From: Paractinoplanes maris
Lineage (GTDB): Bacteria; Actinomycetota; Actinomycetes; Mycobacteriales; Micromonosporaceae
Direction of reading: 5' to 3'
DNA: 64,000 nt
NCBI RefSeq assembly: GCF_023544465.1
Contig: NZ_JALPVL010000012.1
Location: 186,001 to 250,000, forward strand
How positions within the stretch are numbered: the first letter of the stretch is position 1; each line of letters opens with the position of its first letter. Position numbers and translations under genes: made by a program. Below the pieces are notes generated by a model. That model was not told the origin of the DNA and searched no databases. It saw only the letters and a list, made by a program, of their open reading frames with translations. Below, piece by piece: positions 53,130-61,583 of the stretch.

Positions 53130-53783
53130 CTAACGGCGGGTGTCGCGGGCGGAGGACTCGTCGGCGTCCGTACGAGGAGCGGGCACCGGGGGGTCGGCGG
53201 CGGCGTTGTCCGTTGTGGACTCGGGTGTAGCAGTAGCAGTCGAGGGCACCGGGTCGGTACCGAGCAGGTCGGCGAAGAGCGCCCGGTAATGCACCAGCGC
53301 CTGCCGCAGGTCCTCGGTGTTCGCGTCGCCCGCCGTGTTGCGGCGGCTGATCTCGTGGGCCTGGCGGTAGTGATCCAGCGTGCGCGCGTGCTCGACCGAG
53401 AGGTTGGCGAGCCGGTCGTCGTACTCACCGGTCGGGTAGCCCCGGTCGGTGATCAGGCGGGTGACCAGGTCATCGGCCGCGGTGACGGCCTGCTGCGGGT
53501 CGTCCACGAACTGGATCTGCAGTTCTTCCCAGTTCGCCGAGTAGGTGGCCTGCGCCTCGGCCGACAGCGGCTTCAGCTCGAGCGAGGCGTGCTTCTTCTC
53601 CCGCTCACGAAGCTCCTTCTCGGCCTCGGTGCGGCTGCCGGAGTCGGCGACCACGCGGTCGTACTCCGGGCCGAAGGTGTTCTGCAACTGCTTGCGGCGC
53701 ATGGCTCGGACGCCGACGAGGATCGCGGCGATGACAACGACGAGGATGACGATGACCAGAATGATCAAGGCACTGGGGGACAT
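53130..53783 (-). CDS. Membrane-anchored protein with shared FVD-x-P domain
   Basis: A 217-residue protein with one N-terminal membrane helix (about 5-25, ALIILVIVILVVVIAAILVG), a charged helical stalk, then the domain shared with the downstream gene (ELQIQFVDDPQQAV ... HYRALFADLLG), and a Pro/Thr/Asp tail. This domain is common in actinobacterial envelope proteins of unknown function. It is the first gene of the pair. The shared domain suggests that the soluble partner contacts or mimics the anchored one (inference). Confidence 0.85.
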   Translation of the reverse strand: MSPSALIILVIVILVVVIAAILVGVRAMRRKQLQNTFGPEYDRVVADSGSRTEAEKELREREKKHASLELKPLSAEAQATYSANWEELQIQFVDDPQQAVTAADDLVTRLITDRGYPTGEYDDRLANLSVEHARTLDHYRQAHEISRRNTAGDANTEDLRQALVHYRALFADLLGTDPVPSTATATPESTTDNAAADPPVPAPRTDADESSARDTRR

Positions 53784-54026
53784 GGGGCCTCCTAATCCAA
53801 ACCGGGTATTCCCATCCGGGGTGTCCCGTCAATCCCGTTCGCGCGTCTTCGTTTCGCTGCTTCCGGTGATCGCCCGGTCACAGTGTCATAAGGACGACCC
53901 GGCGTACCGTGCCGATCTGGACCGCCAATAAGGACTTAGACCCTTTTTTCGGTACGCCCCAGCGGTGGCTCGCCCTGCCGGTTTTCCGTATCCTCCCGAA
54001 GGCGTACGCCGGAAGAGCGGAGCCTG

Positions 54027-57000
54027 ATGAAGAAGCGTTACTGGTCGATCCGTTCGAAGATCATCGTATTGGCCGCCGTCCCGCTGACGGCTGTGCTGGC
54101 ACTGTGGCTCTTCGCGACGGCGCTCACCGCCGGCCCGGCGTTCAACCTGCTGTCCGCCCGCACGGTGCTGGACAACGTCGGCAACCCCGGCATCGAGCTG
54201 GTCGGCCAGCTGCAGCGCGAGCGCCTGTTCAGCGTCGAATATCTATCCGGCACCGGCCCGCCGTCGCAGGCGCTGATCGACCAGCGCGGCGCCAGCGACC
54301 GCTCGATCGCGAACTTCCGCCGCCTGGCCGAGGGTGGCGACGCGCGCGACGCGACCAGTGCAGCGCTGCGCGGCCGGATCGACCAGTTTCTGACCCAGCT
54401 GGCCAGCCTGACCGGCAACCGCGGGCACATCGATCGCCGCGGGATGGACGCGATCGGCGCGCAGGGCCTGTTCAACAGCGTGATCGGCGCCGGCTTCCAG
54501 ACCTTCGCGGCCACCGCCACCTTCAACGACGAGCAGATCGACGGCGAGCTGCGCGCGCTGACCACGGTCGGTCACGGCCAGGAATACCTGAGCCGGGTCG
54601 ACGCCCTGGTCGGCGGGGCCACCGCCGCGGGCCGCTTCACCCCCGAGATCCGCGGCCAGCTCATCCAGGACGCCGGCACCGCCCGCTTCCTGCTCGAGCG
54701 GGGCGTGGAGGACATGTCCGAGAGCGACCGCACCACGTTCGCCCAGCTGCGCGCGGACACGGCCTACGACCGGCTCGACAACTTGCTCAACCAGCTCGTG
54801 CAGCAGAGCCGCGACGGCGTGGCCACCCCGGTGAGCAGCGCCGACTTCCGCCCGGCGTATGTCGCGGTGGCGCAGGAGCTGCGCGCGTTCGAGCTGGCGG
54901 CCACCGACTCGCTGACCGACCGGGCGCGTCCGGTCGCCGAGCGGGTGCTGATCCGGCTCGGGCTGGCGGGCATCCTCGGGCTGGCCGCGCTGGCCGCCTC
55001 GCTCTACCTCTCGGTGCGGGTCGGCCGCTCGATCGTCGGCCGGCTGCGCCGCCTGCACGGCGAGGCCCGCGAGATGGCGGCCGAGCGGCTGCCCGGCGTG
55101 GTCCGCCGGCTGCAACGCGGCGAACAGGTCGACGTCGAGGTCGAGACCCCGCCGCTGGAGTACGGGCGTGACGAGATCGGCCAGCTCGGGCAGGCCTTCA
55201 ACGAGGTCCAGCGGACGGCTCTGCAGTCCGCGGTCGAGGAGGCGAACGTCCGGCGCGGGCTCAATGAGGTGTTCCTCAACATCGCCCGGCGCAGCCAGAC
55301 CCTGCTGCACCGCCAGCTCGCCCTGCTCGACCGCATGGAGCGCCGCGAGACCGAGCCCCAGGAACTGGAAGACCTCTACCGCGTCGACCACCTCGCCACG
55401 CGGATGCGCCGCCACGCGGAGGACCTGGTCATCCTGGCCGGAGCCGCACCCGGTCGCGGCTGGCGCAACCCGGTCCCGGTGATCGACGTCGTCCGCGGCG
55501 CGATCAGTGAGGTCGAGGACTACAAGCGCGTCGACATCCGCTCGGTCGGGTCGGCCTCGGTGCTGGGCCGGGCCGTCGGCGACGTCATCCACCTGCTGGC
55601 CGAGCTGCTGGAGAACGCGGCTTCGTTCTCCCCGCCGCAGACCCGGGTCCAGGTCTCGGGCCAGGCACTGCCCAACGGGTACGGCGTCGAGATCGAGGAC
55701 CGCGGGCTCGGCATGACCCCGGAGGCGATCGACGAGGCGAACCGCCGGCTGGCCGAGCCGCCCGATTTCGACCCGGCCGACAGCGCCCGCCTGGGCCTGT
55801 TCGTGGTGGCCCAGCTGGCCCACCGGCACGGCATCCGGGTGTCGCTGCGCGCCTCCGCGTTCGCCGGGGTCACCGCGATCGTGCTGATCCCGGGCGAGTT
55901 GATCGCGGGCGCGCCGGTCGCCACGCTGCCGTCCGGGTCCACCGGGGAGCGCCCGCTCGTCGGGTCGGGCTCCGACGACCCGGCGCGGCCCTCGCTGGCC
56001 GCGCTCCAATGGCAGGGCACCGAGGAGTTGCAGCAGCTCACCGCGGCCGGTCACCCCATCAACGGCACCGCGACGCCCGGGGAACCACCTCACCCGGTCC
56101 GCGGCACGGTCACCAGCGGGCAGCACCGCGGGCCCGCCGGGGTCGGTGGGCCCGCCCCGGCGTCGGTCGCTGAGGGCTTGAGCGAGGAGGGCCTGGTCCA
56201 GCGCAGACGCGTACGCCGAACGCCCACCCCCGCCGAGCCGGTCCACGCCGAGCCCGCCCCCGCGTCCGCCGAGCCCGCACCGATCGGTACCGCGTCGATC
56301 GAGGCGACGGCAGCGCCGGTCGAGCTGACGCCGAGGCGGGTCGATCTGCCCCAGAGGGAGAGCCCGCGGGTCATCCCGGCCCAGCGCTCGGTTCCGCGCA
56401 ACTCGGCGCCGGTCATGCCGCCCATGCCCGTCCCAGCCACCCTGCCGATCGGCCGACCGCTGCCACCGGTCACCAATGCACCGGTCACCAATGCACCGGT
56501 CACCAACGCGCCGGTCGCCAACGCTCCGGTCGCGAACGCGCCGGTCACCAACGCTCCGGCCGGCGCTCCGCCGGCAGGTGCCTCGCCGGCTGACGGGGCC
56601 ACTGAGGACGGTCTGCCGCGCCGCGTGCGCCAGGCCAATCTGGTACCCCAGTTGCGCCGCCCGGCCGGCGCACCGGTCGAGGAGCAGGAGGCCCCGGCCC
56701 AGTTGCGCTCGCCCGAGCAGGTCCGCAGCATCATGAGCGCCCTCCAGCGGGGCACCACCCGCGGCCGCATAGACGCCGCTCGCTACCTGAGCCCGGACGA
56801 CGAAAATGCGCAGAGTAACCTCCCCACCGCGACCGGGTACGGAATGCGCGGCGGGAACGGTCAGCAACGTGCGGATTCCGGATCTGAAGATAGGTCCAAT
56901 GCGGATGACACGGACATTGATGTTCGACCGAGCGGCGAATCCTTTGCGGATGCGGCTACCGTCAGTTTCCCGGCGATCGTCACCCAGGCGCTCGCCCGGG

Positions 57001-57095
57001 ACGAGGCATCACCCGGGGGCGGACAGGATGCGGGGGGCAACCGTGCCGACGGCTCCGGGGGCGAAGACGTGATCAGGCCGGAAAAGGACGCATAA
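54027..57095 (+). CDS. Conservon sensor histidine kinase (NIT-type external domain)
   Basis: A 1022-residue kinase, first gene of a conservon. Helix at about 12-32, a nitrate/nitrite-sensing-like helical external domain to about 310 (QLQRERLFSVEYLSG), second helix at about 311-331, HAMP, then an unusual dimerisation helix (DHLATRMRRHAEDLVILAG) and an ATPase domain with ELLENAASFSPP and EDRGLGM, ARLGLFVV. After residue 640 comes a 380-residue disordered tail rich in Pro/Ala with six NAPVT-type repeats (56466-56555). The ATPase core is conserved. It probably signals to the small GTPase of the operon through the roadblock protein. Confidence 0.92.
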   Translation: MKKRYWSIRSKIIVLAAVPLTAVLALWLFATALTAGPAFNLLSARTVLDNVGNPGIELVGQLQRERLFSVEYLSGTGPPSQALIDQRGASDRSIANFRRLAEGGDARDATSAALRGRIDQFLTQLASLTGNRGHIDRRGMDAIGAQGLFNSVIGAGFQTFAATATFNDEQIDGELRALTTVGHGQEYLSRVDALVGGATAAGRFTPEIRGQLIQDAGTARFLLERGVEDMSESDRTTFAQLRADTAYDRLDNLLNQLVQQSRDGVATPVSSADFRPAYVAVAQELRAFELAATDSLTDRARPVAERVLIRLGLAGILGLAALAASLYLSVRVGRSIVGRLRRLHGEAREMAAERLPGVVRRLQRGEQVDVEVETPPLEYGRDEIGQLGQAFNEVQRTALQSAVEEANVRRGLNEVFLNIARRSQTLLHRQLALLDRMERRETEPQELEDLYRVDHLATRMRRHAEDLVILAGAAPGRGWRNPVPVIDVVRGAISEVEDYKRVDIRSVGSASVLGRAVGDVIHLLAELLENAASFSPPQTRVQVSGQALPNGYGVEIEDRGLGMTPEAIDEANRRLAEPPDFDPADSARLGLFVVAQLAHRHGIRVSLRASAFAGVTAIVLIPGELIAGAPVATLPSGSTGERPLVGSGSDDPARPSLAALQWQGTEELQQLTAAGHPINGTATPGEPPHPVRGTVTSGQHRGPAGVGGPAPASVAEGLSEEGLVQRRRVRRTPTPAEPVHAEPAPASAEPAPIGTASIEATAAPVELTPRRVDLPQRESPRVIPAQRSVPRNSAPVMPPMPVPATLPIGRPLPPVTNAPVTNAPVTNAPVANAPVANAPVTNAPAGAPPAGASPADGATEDGLPRRVRQANLVPQLRRPAGAPVEEQEAPAQLRSPEQVRSIMSALQRGTTRGRIDAARYLSPDDENAQSNLPTATGYGMRGGNGQQRADSGSEDRSNADDTDIDVRPSGESFADAATVSFPAIVTQALARDEASPGGGQDAGGNRADGSGGEDVIRPEKDA
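56466..56555 (+). repeat. Six 15-bp coding repeats (PVTNA) in the kinase tail
   Basis: Head-to-tail units CCGGTCACCAATGCA with mainly silent or Thr/Ala changes, encoding PVTNA or PVANA. Confidence 0.9.
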
Positions 57096-57518
57096 GTGAC
57101 ACAGACGACGAACCAGCGCGCGCACCTCACCTGGCTCCTCGACGACCTGGTGGAGCGCGTGCCCACGGCGCAGCAGGCGGTCGTGCTCTCGGCCGACGGC
57201 CTCCTGATGGGATCGTCGGCCGGGCTCAACCGGGAGGACGCCGAGCACCTGTCGGCGATGGCGGCCGGTTTCCAGAGTCTGGCCAAGGGGGCGAGCCGGC
57301 ACTTCCGGGCCGGCCCGGTGCGCCAGACGGTGGTCGAGATGGAGTCCGCCTTCCTCTTCGTCACGGCCGCCGGGCACGGCGCCTGCCTGGCCGTGGTCGC
57401 CTCGAGCGACGCGGATCTCGGCCTCATCGCGTACGAGATGGCCATGCTCGTGACCCGGGTCGGCCAGAACATGAGCGCTCCCGGGCGCTCCGCCGTGCTG
57501 CCCTCCGATGCCGGCTGA
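57096..57518 (+). CDS. Roadblock/LC7 domain protein (conservon)
   Basis: A 140-residue protein covering one roadblock/LC7 domain (LTWLLDDLVERVPTAQQAVV, SADGLLMGSSAGL). Such proteins modulate small GTPases and here belong to the conservon. The GTG start lies directly after the kinase stop with no gap; the end overlaps the DUF742 gene by 11 bases. Confidence 0.94.
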   Translation: MTQTTNQRAHLTWLLDDLVERVPTAQQAVVLSADGLLMGSSAGLNREDAEHLSAMAAGFQSLAKGASRHFRAGPVRQTVVEMESAFLFVTAAGHGACLAVVASSDADLGLIAYEMAMLVTRVGQNMSAPGRSAVLPSDAG

Positions 57519-57894
57519 CCGGCCGCGGGTGGCGCACGACTGGCTCGATCACGACGCGGGCCCGGTGGTCCGGCCCTACGCGATGACCCAGGGCCGGGTG
57601 GCCCCCACCGACGGCGAGTTCGACCTGGTGGCGTTCGTGGTGGCCACCGCCGACGGCGACGCCGGGGCCGGCCATCTGCAACCGGAGCACCACGCCATCG
57701 TGGCCGCGTCCTGGGAGCCGATCTCGGTCGTCGAGCTGGCCTCGGCTCTCGACCTGTCGATCGGTGTCATTCGCGTTCTGCTGGGTGATCTACGCTCGGC
57801 AGGCCTCATCTCGCTGTACGAACCCCCGGCGGCGTCCCAGCCGCACGATGTCGACGTACTCAAGGCGGTTGTCAATGGACTCCGTGCGCTCTGA
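57508..57894 (+). CDS. DUF742 protein (conservon)
   Basis: A 128-residue DUF742 protein: RPYAMTQGRVAPTDGEFDLV, LQPEHHAIVAASWEPISVVE, and a winged-helix-like end (LDLSIGVIRVLLGDLRSAG). The third member of the conservon, overlapping both neighbours (11 and 20 bases), so expression is tightly coupled. Function within the complex is not established. Confidence 0.93.
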   Translation: MPADRPRVAHDWLDHDAGPVVRPYAMTQGRVAPTDGEFDLVAFVVATADGDAGAGHLQPEHHAIVAASWEPISVVELASALDLSIGVIRVLLGDLRSAGLISLYEPPAASQPHDVDVLKAVVNGLRAL

Positions 57895-58474
57895 CCGCAA
57901 CGGCGCGTCGTCGCGCATCCCGGTCGCGCTCAAGATCCTGATCGCCGGTGGCTTCGGCGCCGGCAAGACCACGATGGTGGGCTCGGTCAGCGAGATCCGT
58001 CCGCTGCAGACCGAGGAGGTCCTCACCGGGGTCGAGGGCGCCGACGACATCGGCGGCGTGGAGGGCAAGACCACCACGACCGTGACGATGGACTTCGGTC
58101 GCATCACGATCACCGACGACCTCCAGCTCTACCTGTTCGGCACGCCCGGGCAGGACAGGTTCTGGTTCCTCTGGGACGAGTTGTCCGAGGGCGCCCTGGG
58201 CGCGGTGGTGCTGGCCGACACGCGCCGGCTGGCCGACTGCTTCCCTTCGATCGACTACTTCGAGCAGCGGGGCACCCCGTTCGTCGTTGCGGTCAACTGC
58301 TTCGACCCCGATCAGCGGTTCGGCGCCGAAGCGGTCGGCCGGGCCCTCGACCTCGATCCGGGCGTCCCGGTCGTCCTCTTCGACGCCCGCGAGCCCACCG
58401 GGGCCCGCAATGTCCTGATCGAACTCGTCGAGTACGTGGCCCGTCGTCAGCTCACCACCGCGGCGTCCCGCTGA
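57875..58474 (+). CDS. Conservon small GTPase (ATP/GTP-binding)
   Basis: A 199-residue Ras/MglA-like GTPase: P-loop GGFGAGKTT, Thr/switch region GVEGKTTTTVTMDFG, G3 motif LFGTPGQDRFW, and NCFD in the G4 position. It completes the four-gene conservon and would be controlled by the kinase, roadblock and DUF742 partners. ATG at 57875 overlaps the DUF742 gene by 20 bases. Its last 17 bases are part of a short tandem duplication that continues past the stop. Confidence 0.94.
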   Translation: MDSVRSDRNGASSRIPVALKILIAGGFGAGKTTMVGSVSEIRPLQTEEVLTGVEGADDIGGVEGKTTTTVTMDFGRITITDDLQLYLFGTPGQDRFWFLWDELSEGALGAVVLADTRRLADCFPSIDYFEQRGTPFVVAVNCFDPDQRFGAEAVGRALDLDPGVPVVLFDAREPTGARNVLIELVEYVARRQLTTAASR

Positions 58475-58507
58475 GGAGCGCGGGCCGCCGCGGCGTCCCG
58501 CTGAGGA
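58458..58507. repeat. 20-bp direct repeat across the GTPase stop codon
   Basis: CCGCGGCGTCCCGCTGAGGA occurs at 58458-58477, including the stop, and again at 58488-58507. The copies are 30 bases apart. Confidence 0.9.
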
Positions 58508-58530
58508 TCGCGGTGTGATGGGATCTCCCC

Positions 58531-59592
58531 ATGGGCGCGAGCGATGAGCACGTATTCGTCGGTGGTTACACGGCCGACAAGGGTGGCGACGGCGAGGGTG
58601 TCGTCCGGCTGAGGCGGGACCCGGCGACCGGTGTGCTGACCCGGGTCGGGGTCGCGGCCCGGACGCCGAGCCCGTCCTTCCTGGCCCAGCACCCCACCCG
58701 GCCGGTCCTCTACGCGGTGAACGAGCTCGACCCCGACGGCACGGTCAGCGCGTTCGCGGTGGCCGGTGACGGCTCCCTGACGCCGCTGGTCACCCGCCCC
58801 ACCGGCGGCAGCGACCCGGCGCACCTCGCGGTCACCGCCGACGGGCGGCACCTGCTGGTGGCCAATTACGGCACCGGCTCGGTCGCCGTCTTCCCGCTCG
58901 ATGCCGAGGGTGCTCCGGGCGAGCGCTCGGACCTGCTCACCTTGACCGGCAGCGGCCCGGTCACCGATCGTCAGGCCGGCCCGCACGCCCACATGGTCTT
59001 CCCGGTCCGCGACGAGGTGCTGATCGCCGACCTCGGCTCCGACAAGGTGTGGCGCGCGCGCCTGGACCCGGTCTCGGGCCGCCTGTCGCTGCTGGGCGCC
59101 GCGGTGGACGCCGAGCCCGGCACCGGCCCGCGTCACGTGCGCTTCTCGCCCGACGGCGCCTTGTTCGTGGTCGGCGAGCTCAGTGGTGACCTCACCTGGT
59201 GGCGTCCGGCCACCGACGGCTCGCTGGCCGCGGCCGGCCGGGCCGCGACCACGACGGCCGAGGGCGAGAACTATCCGTCCGAGATCGTGGTACGCCCCGA
59301 CGGCCGCTTCGTCTACGTCGCCAACCGCGGTGCCAACACGATCGCGACGTTCACCTGGGACGGCGACCAGGCGGTGCTGGTGAGCGAGACGGCCACCGAA
59401 GGTGACTGGCCAAGACACATGATCCTGATTGGGGATCACCTCTACGTAACCAATCAGCGATCACAGAGCGTGACGACTTTCCGGATCGACGGGGAGACCG
59501 GGCAGCCCGTCCGGCAGGGCGAGCCGGCCGCCGAGGCCAGCCCGACGGCCTTGCTGCGCTGGAATGTCGCCGGTGCTCGCCAAGGCGCGTAA
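58531..59592 (+). CDS. Lactonase-family seven-bladed beta-propeller
   Basis: A 353-residue protein of the lactonase (6-phosphogluconolactonase-like) family. Blades are marked by repeats such as HPTRPVLYAVNEL, TADGRHLLVANYGTGSVAVF, SPDGALFVVGEL and RPDGRFVYVANRGANTIATF. The arginine in HVRFSPDG and other blade residues are typical of the family. No signal peptide, so probably cytoplasmic. The true substrate may be 6-phosphogluconolactone or an unknown lactone. Confidence 0.9.
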   Translation: MGASDEHVFVGGYTADKGGDGEGVVRLRRDPATGVLTRVGVAARTPSPSFLAQHPTRPVLYAVNELDPDGTVSAFAVAGDGSLTPLVTRPTGGSDPAHLAVTADGRHLLVANYGTGSVAVFPLDAEGAPGERSDLLTLTGSGPVTDRQAGPHAHMVFPVRDEVLIADLGSDKVWRARLDPVSGRLSLLGAAVDAEPGTGPRHVRFSPDGALFVVGELSGDLTWWRPATDGSLAAAGRAATTTAEGENYPSEIVVRPDGRFVYVANRGANTIATFTWDGDQAVLVSETATEGDWPRHMILIGDHLYVTNQRSQSVTTFRIDGETGQPVRQGEPAAEASPTALLRWNVAGARQGA

Positions 59593-59744
59593 CGGGAGAG
59601 AGGGCGGTCTCGGCGGTCGAGGTGTCAAAACGGGCAGCGCCCGCAACTGATCGAGATGACGCCACCACGGTCAGTCACTCAAGATGCCAAGAATCCCAAT
59701 CCGAGTAACTTTCGACCGAACGTATATGGCATTCAGGTTGAGTG

Positions 59745-61535
59745 ATGCGCACTATAGAGCGCGTGTCTGGCCGCCATCGTAGAAACTTCAGTCTCCGAGG
59801 AGCGGGCGTCGTTGGAGCTGCGATGGCAATCGTCGTCGTGCTCGCGGGGTCCTACTTCGGTTATCAGCAGCTCTCTGACAAGGGCTGCACCGGATCCATC
59901 CGGCTGACCGTCGCCGCCACCGGGGAGATCGCGCCGTCGATCGACCAGGTCGCGCAGCGCTGGGTCCAGGAGGGAGCCAACGTCGACGGCACCTGTGTCG
60001 GCGTCACGGTCTCCGACGTCAACTCCGCCACCATGGCCGCGGCCATCGCCGGTGAGCACAAGGTGCAACTGGCCGGCGTGGGCACCGCCCCCGAGGCCGT
60101 CAAGGTGCCCGACGTCTGGGTCGCCGACTCCTCGACCTGGATCCTGCGGTTGAAGTCCGAGGCGCCCGGCTTCGTGCCCTCCGACAGCAAGCCCATCGCG
60201 CAGAGCCCGATCGTGCTGGCCATGCCCAAGCCGGTCGCCGCGCAGGTCGGCTGGCCCAAGAAGAAGATCGGCTGGGCTGAACTGCTCACGATGATGCAGA
60301 CCAGCACCACCCTGACCACCGGCATCACCCAGCCCACGCGCGACGCGGCCGGCCTGGCCGCGCTGGTCGCGCTCGGCCAGGCGGCCGGAGCCGGTGAGAA
60401 GGCGCAGGCGACCAAGGTCACGGCGATCTCGGCGCTCGCGGAGAACGCGTCGGCGCTGCGGGGCGAGTTGATCGAGCGGTTCCCGCGGTCGAACGACGCC
60501 AACGACATCGTCAACAGCCTCGGCGCGGCCCCGGTCTCCGAGGAGGACGTGGTCTCCTACAACGCGGCCAAGCCGCCGGTGCCGCTGGTCGCGCTCTACC
60601 CCGAGCCCAACCCGATGCCGCTCGACTACCCCTACGCCGTGATGCCCGAGGTCGACCTGCAGAAGCAGCGGGCGGCTGCCGGCCTGCGCACGCAGCTGGC
60701 CAGCGCCACGTTCAAGAACGCGCTCGGCGCGGCCGGGCTGCGCTCGCCCGACGGCTCGTTCGGCTCCGGGTTCGCCCGTCCGCTGGGCGCTCCCGACGCC
60801 TCCCCGGCGGTGAGCAATACGGTCGGCGGCGGCAGCGGTGACAACGGCGGCACGGCCGCGGCCGGCCTCGACGCCAGCGCGCTGAGCCAGGTGCTGGGCA
60901 GCTGGAACGCCATCACCCAGCCCGGCCGGGTGCTCGCGGTCTTCGACGTCTCCGGTTCGATGGAGACGGAAGTGCCGACCGCCAACAACCAGACCCGCGC
61001 CGCGGTGACCCGCAAGGCGGCCGCGGCCGGTCTGCAGATGTTCAGCGAGAAATGGGCCGTCGGCGTCTGGCTGTTCTCGACCGAGATGGTCGGCAAGCGA
61101 CCGTGGAAGCAGATCGTGCCGATCACTCCGCTGGCCACGGGCCGGAGCAAGCTGCAGGCCTCGATCGACCAGATCGTGCCCAAGGACGGCGGCGACACCG
61201 GCCTCTACGACACCGTTCTCGACGCCTACAAAGAGGTGAACAGGACCTGGCAGCCCGGCCGGGTCAACTCCGTCATCCTCTTCACCGACGGCAAGAACGA
61301 GAACAAAGACGGCATCAAGATCGAGAAGCTGCTCAGCGAGCTGAAGAAGAACACCGATCCGCAGAAGCCCGTCCGTCTGGTCATCATCGGCATCGGTGAT
61401 CAGGTCAGCGAGCCCGAGCTGCAGACGATCGTGAAGGGCACGCCCGCTGGTGGTGTCTTCGTCGCCAAGGACCCGGCGAAGATGGGCGAGATCTTCGTCG
61501 AGGCCATCGGCCGCCGCACCGGCGCCTCCGGCTGA
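59745..61535 (+). CDS. Substrate-binding/VWA fusion membrane protein
   Basis: A 596-residue protein with one N-terminal membrane helix (about residues 18-42), an extracellular type-2 periplasmic-binding-like domain (about 45-350; VADSSTWILRLKSE, IAQSPIVLAMPKPVA), and a C-terminal VWA domain with intact MIDAS (AVFDVSGSMETE) and VNSVILFTDGKNENKDG. ATG at 59745 is used; a GTG directly before it is in frame. Related fusions occur across actinobacteria with unknown function, possibly ligand-gated adhesion or protein assembly at the surface. It is alone between the lactonase and a convergent phosphatase gene. Confidence 0.88.
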   Translation: MRTIERVSGRHRRNFSLRGAGVVGAAMAIVVVLAGSYFGYQQLSDKGCTGSIRLTVAATGEIAPSIDQVAQRWVQEGANVDGTCVGVTVSDVNSATMAAAIAGEHKVQLAGVGTAPEAVKVPDVWVADSSTWILRLKSEAPGFVPSDSKPIAQSPIVLAMPKPVAAQVGWPKKKIGWAELLTMMQTSTTLTTGITQPTRDAAGLAALVALGQAAGAGEKAQATKVTAISALAENASALRGELIERFPRSNDANDIVNSLGAAPVSEEDVVSYNAAKPPVPLVALYPEPNPMPLDYPYAVMPEVDLQKQRAAAGLRTQLASATFKNALGAAGLRSPDGSFGSGFARPLGAPDASPAVSNTVGGGSGDNGGTAAAGLDASALSQVLGSWNAITQPGRVLAVFDVSGSMETEVPTANNQTRAAVTRKAAAAGLQMFSEKWAVGVWLFSTEMVGKRPWKQIVPITPLATGRSKLQASIDQIVPKDGGDTGLYDTVLDAYKEVNRTWQPGRVNSVILFTDGKNENKDGIKIEKLLSELKKNTDPQKPVRLVIIGIGDQVSEPELQTIVKGTPAGGVFVAKDPAKMGEIFVEAIGRRTGASG

Positions 61536-61552
61536 CCCTCCGGCGTACGAGA

Positions 61553-61583
61553 AAGGCCGTCACCCCTCAGGTGGCGGCCTTTT
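61553..61583. terminator. Bidirectional terminator between convergent genes
   Basis: A 12-bp stem (AAGGCCGTCACC / GGTGGCGGCCTT, one G-T pair) with five-base loop, followed by T's on both strands. The stop codon of the minus-strand phosphatase gene lies inside the stem region. Confidence 0.88.
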
